64,000 nucleotides of DNA from Bacteroidota bacterium (GTDB taxonomy: Bacteria > Bacteroidota > Bacteroidia > Bacteroidales > Dysgonomonadaceae): positions 1 through 64,000 of the forward strand of contig JAMNYO010000064.1 of the NCBI GenBank assembly GCA_023622765.1. Direction: 5' to 3'. A model generated the notes under the pieces. The model was not told where the DNA came from and did no database searches. It worked only from the letters and a program-made list of their open reading frames with translations. Positions 63,601 to 64,000 of the stretch are shown here, piece by piece. Position numbers and translations under genes: made by a program. The number at the start of each line of letters is the position of its first letter. Position 1 is the stretch's first letter.

Positions 63601-64000
63601 TCAATTGGCTTTTTCAGCGATGATGGAAGCAGGGATTACGGCAAAACGATGCATGACATCATCAGCCACGTCAAGACCATCGCGGATATACCGTACGCCG
63701 TGGAAAGGAAGATCGCCGAAGGAGAGCTCCCGGAAAGTGAACGGGCAAACAAAGTGGAAGAGCTAACCTGCTCCCTTACAATCCCGGAGGTGGCCGACTG
63801 GTACACGGGGAAGTACACCGTGCTCAATGAAAATCAACTGATTCACCCGGGAGCGCGAATCAGTCGTCCCGACCGAGTGATGTTGGGCGAACAGGAGGTA
63901 ATCGTAGCCGATTACAAGTTTGGGAAGTCGCAAGATCCCAAATACAACCGACAGGTCCGTCGATACGTCGACACCATCAAGGCGATGGGGCACCAACAGG
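60631..64000 (+). CDS. UvrD/RecB-like helicase-nuclease, 3'-truncated by window edge
   Basis: At least 1123 aa, still open at the window end. Helicase motifs are IKASAGSGKTHRLT (Walker A), AVTFTNKATDEMKSR (Ia), YMVDEFQDTSRMQWENF (II), VGDVKQSIYRFRNSDW (III), TIHKAKGLGF (V) and LYVAFTRAKHRLIVF (VI). The end shows the start of a RecB-type nuclease (VIVADYKFGKSQDP, with the Asp and Lys of motif DxK). It is probably the AddA/RecB-like subunit of a double-strand-break resection complex, with its partner beyond the edge. Confidence 0.92.
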   Translation, partial: MSKHGLADRNGLHVIKASAGSGKTHRLTGEYLHLLFAKPNNHRHILAVTFTNKATDEMKSRIVEELHRLASGGTSTFLNNLTQSFSLSEAQARGRARSILETILHDYSAFSVSTIDRFFQQTLRAFTRESGLTGGYAVELDEESLLTEAVDLMFAELNQPENKKLSEWLLQFMQANIEEGKSWKVDRQVVTLGMQLFNETYKTLSKKTQWTIDNKEQLEGYRKELYRIVTSYESKVKEAGKKGVELIKVHGLQPSDFRGGARSQFYRFERYASGEIPDITPTFLSFADNLEGWYTKTTNPAIVANITKAYHGGLNDVVKEIIYLHENNVHYNSAISILQNFYTLGILTDIKNRLQALQRENNVLLLSDTTELLNEMIGEADSPFIYEKTGTRVQHYMVDEFQDTSRMQWENFRPLIDESLASGNFNLIVGDVKQSIYRFRNSDWRLLGEQVNVDFQPERIREHLLDTNWRSDANVVRFNNAFFANAAHHMQNDFNKAVEPLLDEVPENKQIEDAYADVIQQVAPNKSDHEGQVKVTFLKNDKESDWKEEAMKRLPLELEELQEQGFTLKDIAIVVRWNNEAVQVAETLLAYKEQRPDSPYRYDIISNEALLIGSARSVKAVIALLRHFQNPGDDTRRMMALYEFYRFVHRATPEEALLNYREKHPGEFPEAIRKDIERLYTLPFYDMIERFFALTSDAISEKEHAYVQAFLDLLLQFKTDASADRNSFLEWWDEKGHKRALFSPEEQDAIRIITIHKAKGLGFGAVILPFVNWSVDHSPNHTNIIWCKPGAAPFNAIRALPLKYGKRLANTIFRGDYLEEKRLTYIDNLNLLYVAFTRAKHRLIVFAPTPVKPETISDVSDLLWRSIDEAAPFRLEKERNKEYGDPEGYVRHEDITLHEERNNFLLLADHFTRGEEESLLEYGSANQREQEGVNAPLDKLQPTSQPKPVTAPWSMPEPSSASVAPRIKHPAGTARWHSTPFDERLKLRLDSIGFFSDDGSRDYGKTMHDIISHVKTIADIPYAVERKIAEGELPESERANKVEELTCSLTIPEVADWYTGKYTVLNENQLIHPGARISRPDRVMLGEQEVIVADYKFGKSQDPKYNRQVRRYVDTIKAMGHQQ

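Overview
The window looks like a chromosome segment of a Bacteroidales bacterium, perhaps Dysgonomonadaceae or Porphyromonadaceae-like. The evidence is a MurF-alanine racemase fusion, GSCFA, DUF5063, DUF3078 and DUF6146 proteins, the short Bacteroidetes-type primary sigma factor, a TGS-containing nucleoside kinase and a SUI1-type factor. Many genes also have Bacteroidetes promoters (TTTG or CTTG at about -33, TAnnTTTG at about -7, roughly 20 nt apart), and Shine-Dalgarno sequences are scarce. I saw no tRNA or rRNA gene and no insertion sequence.

Layout. 1-4.4 kb: a 5'-truncated TPR protein and an outer-membrane barrel protein. 4.5-9.4 kb: a class A PBP, then a BlaI repressor and M56/BlaR1-TonB sensor operon. 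9.6-11.3 kb: a lipoprotein joining a fimbrillin-like part to a DNA/RNA nuclease. 11.4-18.9 kb: serA-serC, recR, a membrane protein, a GNAT acetyltransferase, tsaC/sua5, a broken ClC channel gene and fmt. 19-26 kb: DUF3078, LemA and two TPM proteins, miaA, lysA and a glycosyltransferase. 26.2-30.6 kb: DegP-like protease with unusual leader ORFs, rpoD and an OmpA protein. 30.7-35.7 kb: murF-alr, GSCFA, a 3'-5' exonuclease and DUF5063. 36-43.3 kb: an accessory run with a VWA lipoprotein, two membrane proteins, a cytoplasmic subtilase with an I9-like small partner, and two lipoproteins.

43.3-56.85 kb is an AT-rich defence island: hicAB; a type II-C CRISPR array (19 repeats of 47 bp, spacers of about 30 nt) convergent with cas9-cas1-cas2; a divergent tracrRNA; a hipB-hipS-hipT-like operon; two small genes; a second tracrRNA copy fused to a decayed CRISPR half-repeat; and a lipoprotein with a glycine-rich hydrophobic segment. 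From 56.87 kb housekeeping genes resume: mnmE, nucleoside kinase, SUI1 factor and the start of a UvrD/RecB-like helicase-nuclease cut by the window edge.

Most notable. (1) The Cas9 is 1893 aa, well above the usual size. (2) Every CRISPR repeat carries a match to the Bacteroidetes promoter, suggesting each spacer may be transcribed separately. (3) The tracrRNA gene is duplicated, and one copy sits exactly where a spacer would follow a repeat. (4) A dispersed hairpin leader repeat encodes tiny ORFs beginning MK(P/R) whose stop lies exactly 4 nt before the next ATG at several genes. (5) The subtilase with its I9-like partner and a GFLFGIP membrane protein may be an uncharacterised proteolytic conflict module. 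All functions here are inferred from sequence motifs read by eye; no database search was run.
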